DNA from: Halomonas beimenensis
GTDB taxonomy: Bacteria; Pseudomonadota; Gammaproteobacteria; Pseudomonadales; Halomonadaceae
Length of the DNA stretch: 64,000 nt
Direction of reading: 5' to 3'
NCBI RefSeq assembly: GCF_002549795.1
Contig: NZ_CP021435.1
Location: forward strand, 3,968,001 to 4,032,000
The position numbers and the translations under genes are program-made. The notes beneath the pieces are model-generated. The model was given only the letters and a program-made list of their open reading frames with translations, ran no database searches and was not told the DNA's origin. Below, one piece after another: positions 8,657 to 17,945 of this stretch; the stretch's first letter is position 1, and each line of letters starts with the position of its first letter.

Positions 8657-10110
8657 TCAATGACCTGCTGTGGGGCAAGGTGCTGATCGCCTTGCTGATC
8701 GCCGTCGGCATCGGCTTTACCCTGGCCTCGCGCTGCGTCCAGTTCCGCTACTTCGGACGCATGTTCCGCATCCTCAGCGCCAGCCAGGCCTTCAAGAAGG
8801 ACCGGCACGGCCACCTGAGCTCCTTCCAGGCCCTGCTGTTGTCGGTGGCCGGCCGGGTCGGCGGCGGCAACATCGCCGGCGTCGCCGTGGCCATCACCCT
8901 CGGCGGCCCGGGGGCCGTCTTCTGGATGTGGGTGGTCGGCCTGATGGGCATGGCCACCAGCTTCCTCGAGTGCACTCTGGCCCAGGCCTACAAGACCGCC
9001 GAGCCCGACGGCACCTACCGCGGCGGCCCGGCGCGCTACATCGCCCGGGGCCTCGGCCGCCGCTGGAACTGGCTGGCCGCCCTCTACTCGGTGCTGCTGC
9101 TGGCCACCTTCGGCTTCGCCTTCACCGCCCTGCAGTCCTATGCCGTGGCCACCTCCTTCGACGATGCCTTCGGCATCCCGGCCCACGTCACCGGCCTCGC
9201 CCTGGCCCTGCTGGTGGGACTGATCGTCTTCGGCGGCGTCAAGCGGATCGCGCGGGTCACCGAGGTCCTGGTCCCGGTGATGGCGGGCGGCTACCTGCTG
9301 ATCGCCCTGGTGGTCCTGGCGCTGAACCTGGGCCGGCTGCCGGACGTCGTCATGCTGATCGTCAACAGCGCCTTCGGCCTCGAGCCGGCCATCGGCGGCG
9401 GCATCGGCGCAGCCATCCTGATGGGAGTCAAGCGCGGGCTGTTCTCCAACGAGGCGGGCCTGGGCAGCGCGCCCAACGTCGCCGCCGTCGCCTACGTGCC
9501 GCACCCGGTCAACCAGGGCATCGTCCAGGCGTTCTCGGTGTTCATCGACACCATGATCATCTGCTCCGCCACCGCCTTCATCATCCTGCTCGGCGGGGCC
9601 TATGATCCGGCCGCCGGCGCCGGGATCGACGGCATCGCCCTGACCCAGGCCTCCCTGGCCGACCATGTGGGGGAGTGGGGCCGCAGCTTCGTCAGCATCG
9701 CGCTGCTGCTCTTCGGCTTCAGCACCATCCTCTACAACTACTACCTGGGCGAGAACAGCCTCGACTTCTTCAGCCACCGCAACCGCACCCTGTTCAATGC
9801 CTTCCGCATCGCCATCATCGGCCTGTGCACCTGGGGGGCGATGACCGACCTGGGCACCGTCTTCGCCTTCGCCGACACCACCATGGGGCTGCTGGCCCTG
9901 GCCAACCTCGTCGCCCTGATCCTGCTGTTCAAGCCGGGGCTGCGCTTCATGCGGGACTTCGACGGCCAGATCCGGGACGGGGTGAAGCAGCCGATCTTCG
10001 ACGCCGCCCGCTTCGAGGACCTGAACGTGGATGCCGCCGCCTGGGAGATCGAGCCCGAGGACCGCGAGCGGGCCCAGCGGGCCGCCGAGGCCGCACCGGC
10101 CCCCCGATGA
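8644..10110 (+). CDS. AGCS-family sodium:alanine/glycine/glutamine symporter
   Basis: A 488-residue inner-membrane protein with about 10-11 hydrophobic segments. It carries AGCS signatures: SVAGRVGGGNIAGVAVAI near residue 70, GVKRGLFSNEAGLGSAPNV in the middle, and FGFSTILYNYYLGENSLDF. The family imports small neutral amino acids with sodium. The adjacent glutaminase suggests that glutamine is the substrate here, as for Bacillus GlnT; this is inferred. The ATG at 8644 has a strong GGGAGGTG site. Transcription is predicted from the perfect sigma-54 promoter upstream, under the preceding two-component system. The last 30 or so residues form a charged cytoplasmic tail. Confidence 0.92.
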   Translation: MLDLINDLLWGKVLIALLIAVGIGFTLASRCVQFRYFGRMFRILSASQAFKKDRHGHLSSFQALLLSVAGRVGGGNIAGVAVAITLGGPGAVFWMWVVGLMGMATSFLECTLAQAYKTAEPDGTYRGGPARYIARGLGRRWNWLAALYSVLLLATFGFAFTALQSYAVATSFDDAFGIPAHVTGLALALLVGLIVFGGVKRIARVTEVLVPVMAGGYLLIALVVLALNLGRLPDVVMLIVNSAFGLEPAIGGGIGAAILMGVKRGLFSNEAGLGSAPNVAAVAYVPHPVNQGIVQAFSVFIDTMIICSATAFIILLGGAYDPAAGAGIDGIALTQASLADHVGEWGRSFVSIALLLFGFSTILYNYYLGENSLDFFSHRNRTLFNAFRIAIIGLCTWGAMTDLGTVFAFADTTMGLLALANLVALILLFKPGLRFMRDFDGQIRDGVKQPIFDAARFEDLNVDAAAWEIEPEDRERAQRAAEAAPAPR

Positions 10111-10118
10111 ACCGACCC

Positions 10119-10143
10119 GGGCCCGGCACCGTCCGGGCCCTTT
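10119..10143 (+). terminator. Hairpin between the AGCS gene and glsA
   Basis: A perfect 8-bp G/C stem (10119-10126 with 10133-10140) with a 6-base loop is followed by TTT. It lies in the 52-base gap before glsA, so it could be a partial terminator or an mRNA-stabilising hairpin that lowers glsA expression relative to the transporter. Confidence 0.55.
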
Positions 10144-10162
10144 CGCCTGTCGAGGTCCCAGG

Positions 10163-11158
10163 ATGCCCACCTCATTCCCTGCCCCGCGGCCGCGGCCCGG
10201 CCACTCGCCGACGCTGCAGGCCTGGGTGGACGAGATCGCCGAGCGGGCCAGGTCGCGACTCGGCACGGGCCGGATCGCCGACTACATCCCGGCCCTGGTT
10301 AACCAGGATCCCGAGCGCTTCGGTCTCGCCCTGTGCACCAACGACGGCCAGCTCTACACGGCCGGCGACGCCGAGACGCCCTTCTCGATCCAGAGCCTGT
10401 CGAAGGTCCTGCTGCTGAGCCTCGCCCTGCGCACCCATGGCGATGCGCTGTGGCAGCGGGTGGGGCTCAACCCCTCGGGGATGCCCTTCAATTCGCTGAT
10501 GCAGCTCGAGACGGAGCGTGGCAAGCCCCGCAACCCCTTCATCAACGCCGGCGCCATCGTGGTCGCCGATCACCTGGTCGGCGCCTTCGCCACGCCGGCG
10601 AAGCACCTGCAGGACATCGCCCGGACGCTGTCCGGCAATCCCGGGGTGCTGATCGATCACGAGGTCCTGGCGTCGGAGTGGAGCCATCGCGCCCGCAACG
10701 CGGCCGCCGCCTACCTGATGAAGGCCTTCGGCAACCTCGACAACGAGGTCGACGAGGTCCTGACCGCCTACTTCGCCTGCTGCGCGCTGCGCATGAGCTG
10801 TCGCGACCTGGCCGTCGCCCTGAACTACCTGGCGGCGGACGGCCGCGCCCTGACCACCGGGGAGCGCTTCATCCCGCCCGCCATGGCGCAACGCATCAAT
10901 GCCTTGATGTTCACCTCCGGGATGTACGACGCCGCGGGCGACTTCGCCTATCGGGTGGGCCTGCCGGCGAAGAGCGGCGTGGGCGGAGGCATCGTCGCCG
11001 TCGTCCCGGGGCGACTGTCGATCTGCGCCTGGTCGCCGGCCCTCGACGCCAGCGGCAACTCGGTGGCGGCCCAGTACGCCCTGGAGCTCATCGCCGAGGA
11101 CCTGGGGCGATGGCACCCGGCCCCCTCCCCTTCCGACGACGCCCCGACTTCCTGCTGA
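10163..11158 (+). CDS. glsA: Glutaminase
   Basis: Glutaminase hydrolyses glutamine to glutamate and ammonia through a serine-dependent, beta-lactamase-like fold. The 331-residue protein has the catalytic Ser78-x-x-Lys81 pair (SIQSLSKVL), RNPFINAGAI, the helix starting at NEVDEVL, and the glycine-rich GLPAKSGVGGGIVAV. It is about 20 residues longer than E. coli enzymes, mainly at a Pro-rich N-terminus. The ATG at 10163 follows a CCAGG-type site; upstream frame has no family similarity. Its position directly after the AGCS transporter makes an uptake-and-deamidation pair: imported glutamine gives two usable nitrogen units. In a halophile the glutamate may also serve as an osmolyte; that part is speculation. 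Confidence 0.95.
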   Translation: MPTSFPAPRPRPGHSPTLQAWVDEIAERARSRLGTGRIADYIPALVNQDPERFGLALCTNDGQLYTAGDAETPFSIQSLSKVLLLSLALRTHGDALWQRVGLNPSGMPFNSLMQLETERGKPRNPFINAGAIVVADHLVGAFATPAKHLQDIARTLSGNPGVLIDHEVLASEWSHRARNAAAAYLMKAFGNLDNEVDEVLTAYFACCALRMSCRDLAVALNYLAADGRALTTGERFIPPAMAQRINALMFTSGMYDAAGDFAYRVGLPAKSGVGGGIVAVVPGRLSICAWSPALDASGNSVAAQYALELIAEDLGRWHPAPSPSDDAPTSC

Positions 11159-11920
<762 letters not shown>

Positions 11921-12005
11921 CCTATTCGATCTATTCATCGGCGGAACCCCCGGGGCGCAGCGGCGTCGACCGGGGTTTCGCCCGTCAGCATTCAGGAAGG
12001 CATCC

Positions 12006-12266
12006 ATGGCGCGAGTCACAGTCGAAGATTGTCTGGAAAACGTCGAAAACCGCTTCAAGCTGGTGATGATCTCCACCCAGCGTGCCCGCCAGCTGGCTCG
12101 CGGCTCCCGCGATGCGCTGCTGCCCTGGGAGAACGACAAGCCCACCGTGATGGCGCTGCGCGAGATCGCCGAGGGCCTGGTGGATTCCAGCGTACTGGAT
12201 GAACCCCTGGAGGCACCGGCACGGCACCGGGCCGAGGGCGAGCCGGGCATCCCCGCCGAGGAGTGA
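12006..12266 (+). CDS. rpoZ: RNA polymerase omega subunit
   Basis: Omega helps fold and assemble the beta' subunit and forms part of one ppGpp-binding site. The 86-residue protein has the conserved start [26 protein letters not shown] and [13 protein letters not shown]. The acidic tail from about residue 68 is variable in the family. An AGGAAGG site precedes the ATG, and spoT follows 66 bases later. Confidence 0.97.
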   Translation: MARVTVEDCLENVENRFKLVMISTQRARQLARGSRDALLPWENDKPTVMALREIAEGLVDSSVLDEPLEAPARHRAEGEPGIPAEE

Positions 12267-12332
12267 TGCCGCGCTACGTCGTGCCGTCGACGCCATCTTC
12301 CGGGCCATCACGTAACCTTCAGGGCGCGCCGC

Positions 12333-14465
12333 ATGTTCACCATCGATGACCTGGCCGACCGCCTCGGCGGCTACCTTCCCCCGGACGAGATCCGGCAGGT
12401 CAAGCGTGCCTTCTACTACGCCGAGCAGGCCCACGACGGCCAGCGCCGTCGTTCCGGCGAGCCCTACGTCACCCACCCCCTGGCGGTCGCCAACATCCTG
12501 GCCAACATGCACATGGACCATCAGAGCCTGATGGCCGCCATGCTGCACGACGTCATCGAGGACACCGGCGTCTCCAAGGAAGCCCTGGGCGAGCAGTTCG
12601 GCGAGGCGGTGGCGGAGCTGGTCGACGGCGTGTCGAAGCTGACCCAGATCACCTTCGAGGACAAGGCGGTCGCCCAGGCGGAGAACTTCCAGAAGATGGT
12701 GCTGGCGATGTCCCGGGACATCCGGGTGATCATCGTCAAGCTCGCCGATCGCCTGCACAACATGCGCACCCTGGGCGCACTGCGCCCCGAGAAGAAGCGT
12801 CGCATCGCCCGCGAGACCCTGGAGATCTATGCCCGGATCGCCAATCGGCTGGGCATCAACACCATTCGCGTCGAGCTCGAGGACCTGTCCTTCCAGGCGC
12901 TGCATCCGATGCGCGCCGAGCGCATCAAGCGTGCCGTCGCCAGCGCCCGGGGACACCGGCGTTCGGCGATCCGCCAGATCCAGAACAGCCTGCAGCAGAG
13001 CCTCGACGACGATGGCCTGTCGGGCTCCGTGGTGGGCCGCCAGAAGCACCTCCTGTCGATCTACAAGAAGATGCGCGACCAGCGGAAGTCGTTCGCCGAG
13101 ATCATGGACGTCTTCGGGTTTCGCATCATCGCCGAGGACGTCGACAGCTGCTATCGCATCCTCGGCGTGGTCCACAACCTCTACAAGCCGGTACCGGGTC
13201 GCTTCAAGGACTACATCGCCATCCCCAAGGCCAACGGCTACCAGAGCCTGCACACCACCCTGTTCGGGCCGAACGGCATGCCCATCGAGGTGCAGATCCG
13301 CACCCGAGAGATGGAGGCCATGGCCAACAACGGCATCGCCGCCCACTGGCTCTACAAGGCCGGCCAGACCGAGCACCCCATCGCCGAGGGCAGCCATGCC
13401 CGGGCCCGCGCCTGGGTCAAGGGACTGCTGGAGATGCAGCGCCATGCCGGGGACTCGCTGGAGTTCATCGAGCACGTCAAGAACGACCTCTTCCCCGACG
13501 ACATCTACGTCTTCACGCCCAAGGGCGACATCATGGAGCTCCCCCAGGGCGCCACGGTCATCGACTTCGCCTACAGCGTGCACACCGACATCGGCAACAG
13601 CTGCATCGCCTGCCGCATCGACCGCCACCTGGCCCCGCTCTCCACCCGCCTGCAGAGCGGCCAGACGCTGGAGATCATCACCGCCCCCGGGGCACGCCCC
13701 AACCTGGCCTGGCTCAACGTGGTCGTCACCGCCAAGGCGCGCTCGGCGATTCGCCACGCCCTCAAGCACCAGCAGCACACCGAGGCGGTGCAGCTGGGCC
13801 GCCGCCTGCTCAACAAGGCCCTGGCGGAGTTCGAGACCAGCCTGGAGGAGCTTCCGGCCAAGCCGCTGGACGCCCTGCTGGCCGAACTGGGGCTGAAGAA
13901 CGAGGATGCCCTGCTGGAGTCCATCGGCCTGGGCACCCGGGTCGCCCATGTCGTGGCCCGGCGGCTGGTGGACCTCCAGCACGGCGAGCAGTCGCCGGCC
14001 CCGGGAGGCAAGCACCGGCAAGGTCCCATCGTGATCAGCGGGGCCGAGGGCATGGTGATCAAGTTCGCCCGCTGCTGCCATCCGCTGCCCGGGGATCCCG
14101 TCATCGGCCATCTCTCGGTGGGCAAGGGCATCGTGGTGCACCGGGCGGAGTGCCGTAACCTGGCCGAGCTGAAGAGCGACCCGGACAAGCTGTTCGCCCT
14201 GGAGTGGTCCGACGAGTCGGACGAGGACTTCCCGGTGCCGCTGCGCCTGGAGATCGAGAGCCGTCGCGGCCTGGTGGCCGAACTGGCCAGCCTGGTCACC
14301 GACGCCGACGCCAACATCGAGCGCATCGGCATCGAGGAGCGCGACGCCCGGCTGTCGATCGTCAACCTGACCCTGTCCGTGCGCAATCGCGTGCACCTGG
14401 CCCGCATCATCAAGCGCCTGCGCAACCTGTCCCACGTCGGCAGGATCACCCGCCTGAGCAACTGA
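12333..14465 (+). CDS. spoT: Bifunctional (p)ppGpp synthetase/hydrolase SpoT
   Basis: A 710-residue long RelA/SpoT homolog. The N-terminal HD hydrolase domain is intact (HPLAVANILA, His72-Asp73 in LHDVIEDTG), so hydrolysis should work. The synthetase domain follows (about 235-340; FKDYIAIPKANGYQSLHT, IEVQIRT). A TGS domain (about 390-450; DDIYVFTPKGDIMELP) and a C-terminal ACT domain (about 635-710; SRRGLVAELASLVTDADANI) complete it. An intact HD motif and the rpoZ neighbour favour SpoT over RelA. It balances alarmone levels during starvation. Confidence 0.96.
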   Translation: MFTIDDLADRLGGYLPPDEIRQVKRAFYYAEQAHDGQRRRSGEPYVTHPLAVANILANMHMDHQSLMAAMLHDVIEDTGVSKEALGEQFGEAVAELVDGVSKLTQITFEDKAVAQAENFQKMVLAMSRDIRVIIVKLADRLHNMRTLGALRPEKKRRIARETLEIYARIANRLGINTIRVELEDLSFQALHPMRAERIKRAVASARGHRRSAIRQIQNSLQQSLDDDGLSGSVVGRQKHLLSIYKKMRDQRKSFAEIMDVFGFRIIAEDVDSCYRILGVVHNLYKPVPGRFKDYIAIPKANGYQSLHTTLFGPNGMPIEVQIRTREMEAMANNGIAAHWLYKAGQTEHPIAEGSHARARAWVKGLLEMQRHAGDSLEFIEHVKNDLFPDDIYVFTPKGDIMELPQGATVIDFAYSVHTDIGNSCIACRIDRHLAPLSTRLQSGQTLEIITAPGARPNLAWLNVVVTAKARSAIRHALKHQQHTEAVQLGRRLLNKALAEFETSLEELPAKPLDALLAELGLKNEDALLESIGLGTRVAHVVARRLVDLQHGEQSPAPGGKHRQGPIVISGAEGMVIKFARCCHPLPGDPVIGHLSVGKGIVVHRAECRNLAELKSDPDKLFALEWSDESDEDFPVPLRLEIESRRGLVAELASLVTDADANIERIGIEERDARLSIVNLTLSVRNRVHLARIIKRLRNLSHVGRITRLSN

Positions 14466-14474
14466 CCCCTTCCC

Positions 14475-14508
14475 GTCCCGGCCCGCCGTGGCCGCGGCGG
14501 GCCGGGAC
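14475..14508. terminator. Strong hairpin after spoT
   Basis: A perfect 14-bp GC-rich stem (14475-14488 with 14495-14508) and 6-base loop lie 10 bases after the spoT stop. No T tract follows, so it may be a Rho-assisted or processing hairpin before ridA. Confidence 0.5.
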
Positions 14509-14546
14509 GTCATTGGATATCCATCGCCAACAATACGGAGACCACC

Positions 14547-14936
14547 ATGAGCAACAAGGCCGTCATCAATACCGATCAGGCTCCCGCCGCCATCGGCCCC
14601 TACTCCCAGGCCATCAAGGCCGGCAACACCGTCTACCTTTCCGGCCAGATTCCCCTGGACCCGGCCACCATGGAGATCGTCTCCGACGACTTCGAGGCCC
14701 AGGCCCGCCAGGTGTTCAGCAACCTCAAGGCGGTCTGCGAGGAAGCGGCCGGCGGCCTCAAGGACGTGGTCAAGCTCAATCTCTACCTGGTGGACCTGGA
14801 CAACTTCGCCATCGTCAATCGGGTGATGGAGGAGTACTTCCAGGCCCCCTACCCGGCCCGCGCCGCCGTCGGCGTCAAGGCGCTGCCCAAGGGCAGCCAG
14901 GTAGAGGCGGAGGCCGTGCTGGTCATCGGCGACTAA
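14547..14936 (+). CDS. ridA: RidA family 2-iminobutanoate/2-iminopropanoate deaminase
   Basis: RidA hydrolyses reactive enamine/imine intermediates released by PLP enzymes such as threonine dehydratase. The 129-residue protein has the hallmark N-terminus ([19 protein letters not shown]), SGQIPLDP, the Arg of [20 protein letters not shown] that binds the substrate carboxylate, and the terminal [11 protein letters not shown]. Its position after spoT is conserved in Pseudomonas and E. coli relatives. Confidence 0.96.
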   Translation: MSNKAVINTDQAPAAIGPYSQAIKAGNTVYLSGQIPLDPATMEIVSDDFEAQARQVFSNLKAVCEEAAGGLKDVVKLNLYLVDLDNFAIVNRVMEEYFQAPYPARAAVGVKALPKGSQVEAEAVLVIGD

Positions 14937-15004
14937 GGAAAGGCGGATTCATCGCTCGCGACATGAATCCACGCTTTCCTCCGAGCATCTAAGGCATCGA
15001 TCCC

Positions 15005-15547
15005 ATGCGCCTCTTCCTGGCCCTGGTCCCGCCGCCGGCGCTGCGCCGGCGGCTCGGCGAGCTCGCGGATGCCGCCCGCACCCGCTGCGGCGGTCGCCGG
15101 ATGCCCGACGACAGCTTTCACCTGACGCTGGCCTTCCTGGGCGAGCAACCGGAAACCCGAGCCACGGAGATCGGTGACTGGTTGGCACGCTTCTCGATCC
15201 TGCCCGGGCAATGGCGGCTGGATCGTTGGGGGTGCTTCCGGCGACGGGGCATCGTCTGGGTCGGCGGGGCCGAGGGAGAAGCGGCCCTGAGAGACCTGCA
15301 GGGCCAGCTCTGGGAGGGCCTGGAAGGGATGGGAGTGTCGGGACGCCCCGCGCGTTTCGCCCCCCACATCACCCTGCTGCGCCGGGCGCCGCGTCCGCCG
15401 GGACCCGGGCTGCCGGACGCCTCCCTGACATGGGACTATACTCGGGTTGAGCTAATACAGTCGGTCACCACGCCGGGAGGCAGCCATTACGCTTCTCTGG
15501 CCCGGACGACCATCCCCGAGGAGTCGCCATGTCTCCCAAGCCGCTAG
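15005..15547 (+). CDS. thpR: RNA 2',3'-cyclic phosphodiesterase (2H family)
   Basis: The 180-residue protein belongs to the 2H phosphoesterase family (formerly 2'-5' RNA ligase, LigT). The two catalytic motifs are present: HLTLAFLG at about residue 39 and HITLLRRAP at about 120, with the expected MRLFLALVPP start. It opens 2',3'-cyclic phosphate RNA ends. The 3' end overlaps the next gene by 19 bases in another frame, suggesting translational coupling with pagL. Confidence 0.92.
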   Translation: MRLFLALVPPPALRRRLGELADAARTRCGGRRMPDDSFHLTLAFLGEQPETRATEIGDWLARFSILPGQWRLDRWGCFRRRGIVWVGGAEGEAALRDLQGQLWEGLEGMGVSGRPARFAPHITLLRRAPRPPGPGLPDASLTWDYTRVELIQSVTTPGGSHYASLARTTIPEESPCLPSR

Positions 15548-16029
15548 TCCCGCCGCTCGCGGCCTGCCTGGCCCTGCTGGTCGCCCCGCCAGGGGCCGCC
15601 GCCCCCAGCCTGGAACTCGGCTCCACCAGCGAGGGCAGCCTCGCCCTGAGCGTCAACCTCGACACCCTGGTCGATCTCGATCACTGGCACCCCGGCCTCG
15701 CCCTGCGGCTCGGCACGGGCCTGCTCCTGCTGCCCGGGGACGACGGCGACGACAACGCCGCCTGGCGACTGACTCCTGCCCTGCGTTACGCCGTCGGCGG
15801 GCCGGTCTTCCTCGAGGCCGGCGTAGGGGGCGCCCTCTTCCTGGAGACGGAGCTGGGAGGGCAGGCGCTGTCCAACGCCTTCCAGTTCGAGAACCGCCTG
15901 GCGTTGGGCATCCGGTTGGGCCAGGGCAGCGAAATGGGCGTCGCCGCCGTGCACCACTCCAATGCCCACATGGACTGGCCCAACGACGGCTTCGAGATCT
16001 ATTCGCTGGTCTATCGCCAGGCCCTCTGA
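15529..16029 (+). CDS. pagL: Lipid A 3-O-deacylase, PagL-like
   Basis: A 166-residue protein with a signal peptide (to about residue 25, ending PGAAA) and alternating beta-strand pattern typical of a small outer-membrane barrel. The catalytic triad spacing of PagL is kept: His142-x-Ser144 in HHSNA and Glu156 in NDGFE. These are the same intervals as His149, Ser151 and Glu163 of the P. aeruginosa enzyme. PagL removes the 3-O-linked acyl chain from lipid A. The ATG overlaps the end of thpR. PhoP-type control known in other species cannot be seen here. Confidence 0.85.
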   Translation: MSPKPLVPPLAACLALLVAPPGAAAPSLELGSTSEGSLALSVNLDTLVDLDHWHPGLALRLGTGLLLLPGDDGDDNAAWRLTPALRYAVGGPVFLEAGVGGALFLETELGGQALSNAFQFENRLALGIRLGQGSEMGVAAVHHSNAHMDWPNDGFEIYSLVYRQAL

Positions 16030-16050
16030 ACAAGGGTCCGACGGCCCGGG

Positions 16051-16923
16051 TCAAGTGGTCGCCGGCAGGTAGCCCTGCTCACGCAGCACCTGTGCGTAAC
16101 CTTCGCGGTAGCTGGGGTAGCGGAACCGATAGCCGCTCTCGAGCAGGCGGCTGTTGTCGCAGCGCTTGCTGGCCCGACGCCGCAGCGGCGACTGGATGGT
16201 CTCGGTGGCCTCGACCTTGAGTTGCTTGGCCAGCCAGGCCATCACCTCGTGCAGGGGCGCCGGCTCGCAATCGCTGGCCAGGTAGAGCGGGTGCAGCGCC
16301 TCCTCGGCGAGCGCCTGCTCGATGAGGTGGGCCAGCACCCCGGCACAGTCATCGCGATGAATGCGATTCGAGTACATCGCCGGGGTCGCCGGGGCGATAC
16401 GGCCCTCGCCGACCTGGTGGATCAGGCGATCACGCCCCGGGCCGTAGATCCCGGAGAAGCGCACCACCGTTCCCGGCAGTTCATGCTCGATCAGCGCCTG
16501 CTCGGCCTCGCGCATCAGTTGCCCGGAGAAACCGGTGGGCTGGGTGGGGCTGGTCTCGTCGACGACCTCCCCGCCTTGCTGGGCATACACGCTGGTCGAG
16601 GAGACGAAGAAGACGTGCTTGGGCGGGCGCTGCCGCGCCCCGTATTCGCCCAGGATCGCCTTGAGCCCGTCGGGATAGGCGGCTCGGTAGGCGGCCTCCT
16701 CGAAACGGTCCGCGCTGACCACGTACACCAGGATGTCGGCATCCGGCAGCTCGGCGAGCGCGGCGGCATCGCCCAGGTCCGCCGCTACCCCCTCGAGACC
16801 GCTGCCGTCCAGCTTGCCCGCCTGCCGGCGCACCCCGATGACCCGCTGGCCGGCCGCCAGGAGTTCCTGGCCCAGGGTCGTTCCGATATCTCCACAGCCC
16901 AGAATCAGCGTCGTCGTCTTCAC
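16051..16923 (-). CDS. NAD(P)-dependent epimerase/dehydratase-like protein (YeeZ type)
   Basis: A 290-residue Rossmann-fold protein of the extended short-chain dehydrogenase superfamily. The nucleotide-binding motif is LILGCGDIGTTLG at about 6-18; VFFVSSTSVYAQQGG gives the conserved Ser/Tyr strand, and VVRFSGIYGPGRD follows. It resembles E. coli YeeZ, whose substrate is not established. The GTG at 16923 is chosen because an AAGGAAAG site precedes it and it opens directly on the Rossmann strand; the longer frame starting at 16995 adds 24 unrelated residues. It is convergent with pagL and divergent from oxyR. Confidence 0.82.
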   Translation of the reverse strand: MKTTTLILGCGDIGTTLGQELLAAGQRVIGVRRQAGKLDGSGLEGVAADLGDAAALAELPDADILVYVVSADRFEEAAYRAAYPDGLKAILGEYGARQRPPKHVFFVSSTSVYAQQGGEVVDETSPTQPTGFSGQLMREAEQALIEHELPGTVVRFSGIYGPGRDRLIHQVGEGRIAPATPAMYSNRIHRDDCAGVLAHLIEQALAEEALHPLYLASDCEPAPLHEVMAWLAKQLKVEATETIQSPLRRRASKRCDNSRLLESGYRFRYPSYREGYAQVLREQGYLPATT

Positions 16924-17024
16924 CTTTCCTTCGCCCCCTGATAAAAAGTCCCTATTACCCTTGGGGTGCCCTGTCTCTTGGGGCCCGCGACGCAACGCAC
17001 AATCGAGGAAGCCCCGGCACCGAG

Positions 17025-17945
17025 ATGACTCTAACAGAACTCCGCTACATCGTAACCCTGGCCCAGGAGCGCCACTTCGGGCGCGCCGCCGAACGCTGCT
17101 TCGTCTCCCAGCCGACCCTGTCGGTGGCGGTGAAGAAGCTCGAGGAGGAGCTGGGCGTGGCGCTGTTCGAGCGCTCCAAGTCCACCGTCCAGGTCACGCC
17201 GCTCGGCGAGAAGATCGTCGAGCAGGCCCAGCGGGTGCTGGAACAGAGCAGCGTGATCAAGGAACTGGCCACCGCCGGCCGCGACCAGCTGGCGAGCCCC
17301 TTGCGCCTCGGCGCCATCTACACCATCGGCCCCTACCTCTTCCCGCACTTGGTGCCGGAGCTGACGCGCCTCGCTCCGCAGATGCCGCTGTACATCGAGG
17401 AAGGCTTCACCGGCGACCTCCGCCGCAAGCTGCGCAGCGGGGAGCTCGACGCCATCATCGTGGCCCTGCCCTTCACCGAGACCGACGTGGTGACCAAGCC
17501 CCTCTATGAGGAGCCCTTCGAGGTACTGATGCCGGCCGACCATGCCTGGGCGGCGCGCGAGAGCATCGACAAGGAGGACCTGCTCAAGGAGCGGCTGCTG
17601 CTGCTCGGCGAGGGCCACTGCTTCCGCGACCAGATCCTCGAGGCCTGCCCGGCGATCAGCCACAAGCTCAACAGCCCCCACAACACCCTCACCGCCGAGG
17701 GGGGCTCGCTGGAGACGATTCGCCACATGGTGGCCTCGCGCCTGGGCATCACCGTGCTGCCGCATTCGGCCGTCGGCACCGGCCACTACGAGAGCGGCCT
17801 GCTGATCAGCCGCCCCTTCTCGCCCCCGGGGCCGAGCCGCACCGTGGCCATCGCCTGGCGGGCGAGCTTTCCGCGCCCCCAGGCCATCGACGCCGTCACC
17901 GAGGCCATCGCGCACTGCCGCGCAGCCGAGCCCGAATCGGCATGA
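17025..17945 (+). CDS. oxyR: Hydrogen peroxide-sensing LysR regulator OxyR
   Basis: A 306-residue LysR-family protein with an N-terminal winged helix (LTELRYIVTLAQERHFGRAA, CFVSQPTLSVAVKKLEEELG). The two redox cysteines are at exactly the E. coli positions, Cys199 in GEGHCFRDQ and Cys208 in LEAC, so peroxide sensing by a disulfide switch is expected. It probably activates catalase/peroxidase genes elsewhere. It overlaps recG by ATGA; the oxyR-recG pair is also found in Pseudomonas, linking peroxide sensing with DNA repair. Confidence 0.95.
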   Translation: MTLTELRYIVTLAQERHFGRAAERCFVSQPTLSVAVKKLEEELGVALFERSKSTVQVTPLGEKIVEQAQRVLEQSSVIKELATAGRDQLASPLRLGAIYTIGPYLFPHLVPELTRLAPQMPLYIEEGFTGDLRRKLRSGELDAIIVALPFTETDVVTKPLYEEPFEVLMPADHAWAARESIDKEDLLKERLLLLGEGHCFRDQILEACPAISHKLNSPHNTLTAEGGSLETIRHMVASRLGITVLPHSAVGTGHYESGLLISRPFSPPGPSRTVAIAWRASFPRPQAIDAVTEAIAHCRAAEPESA

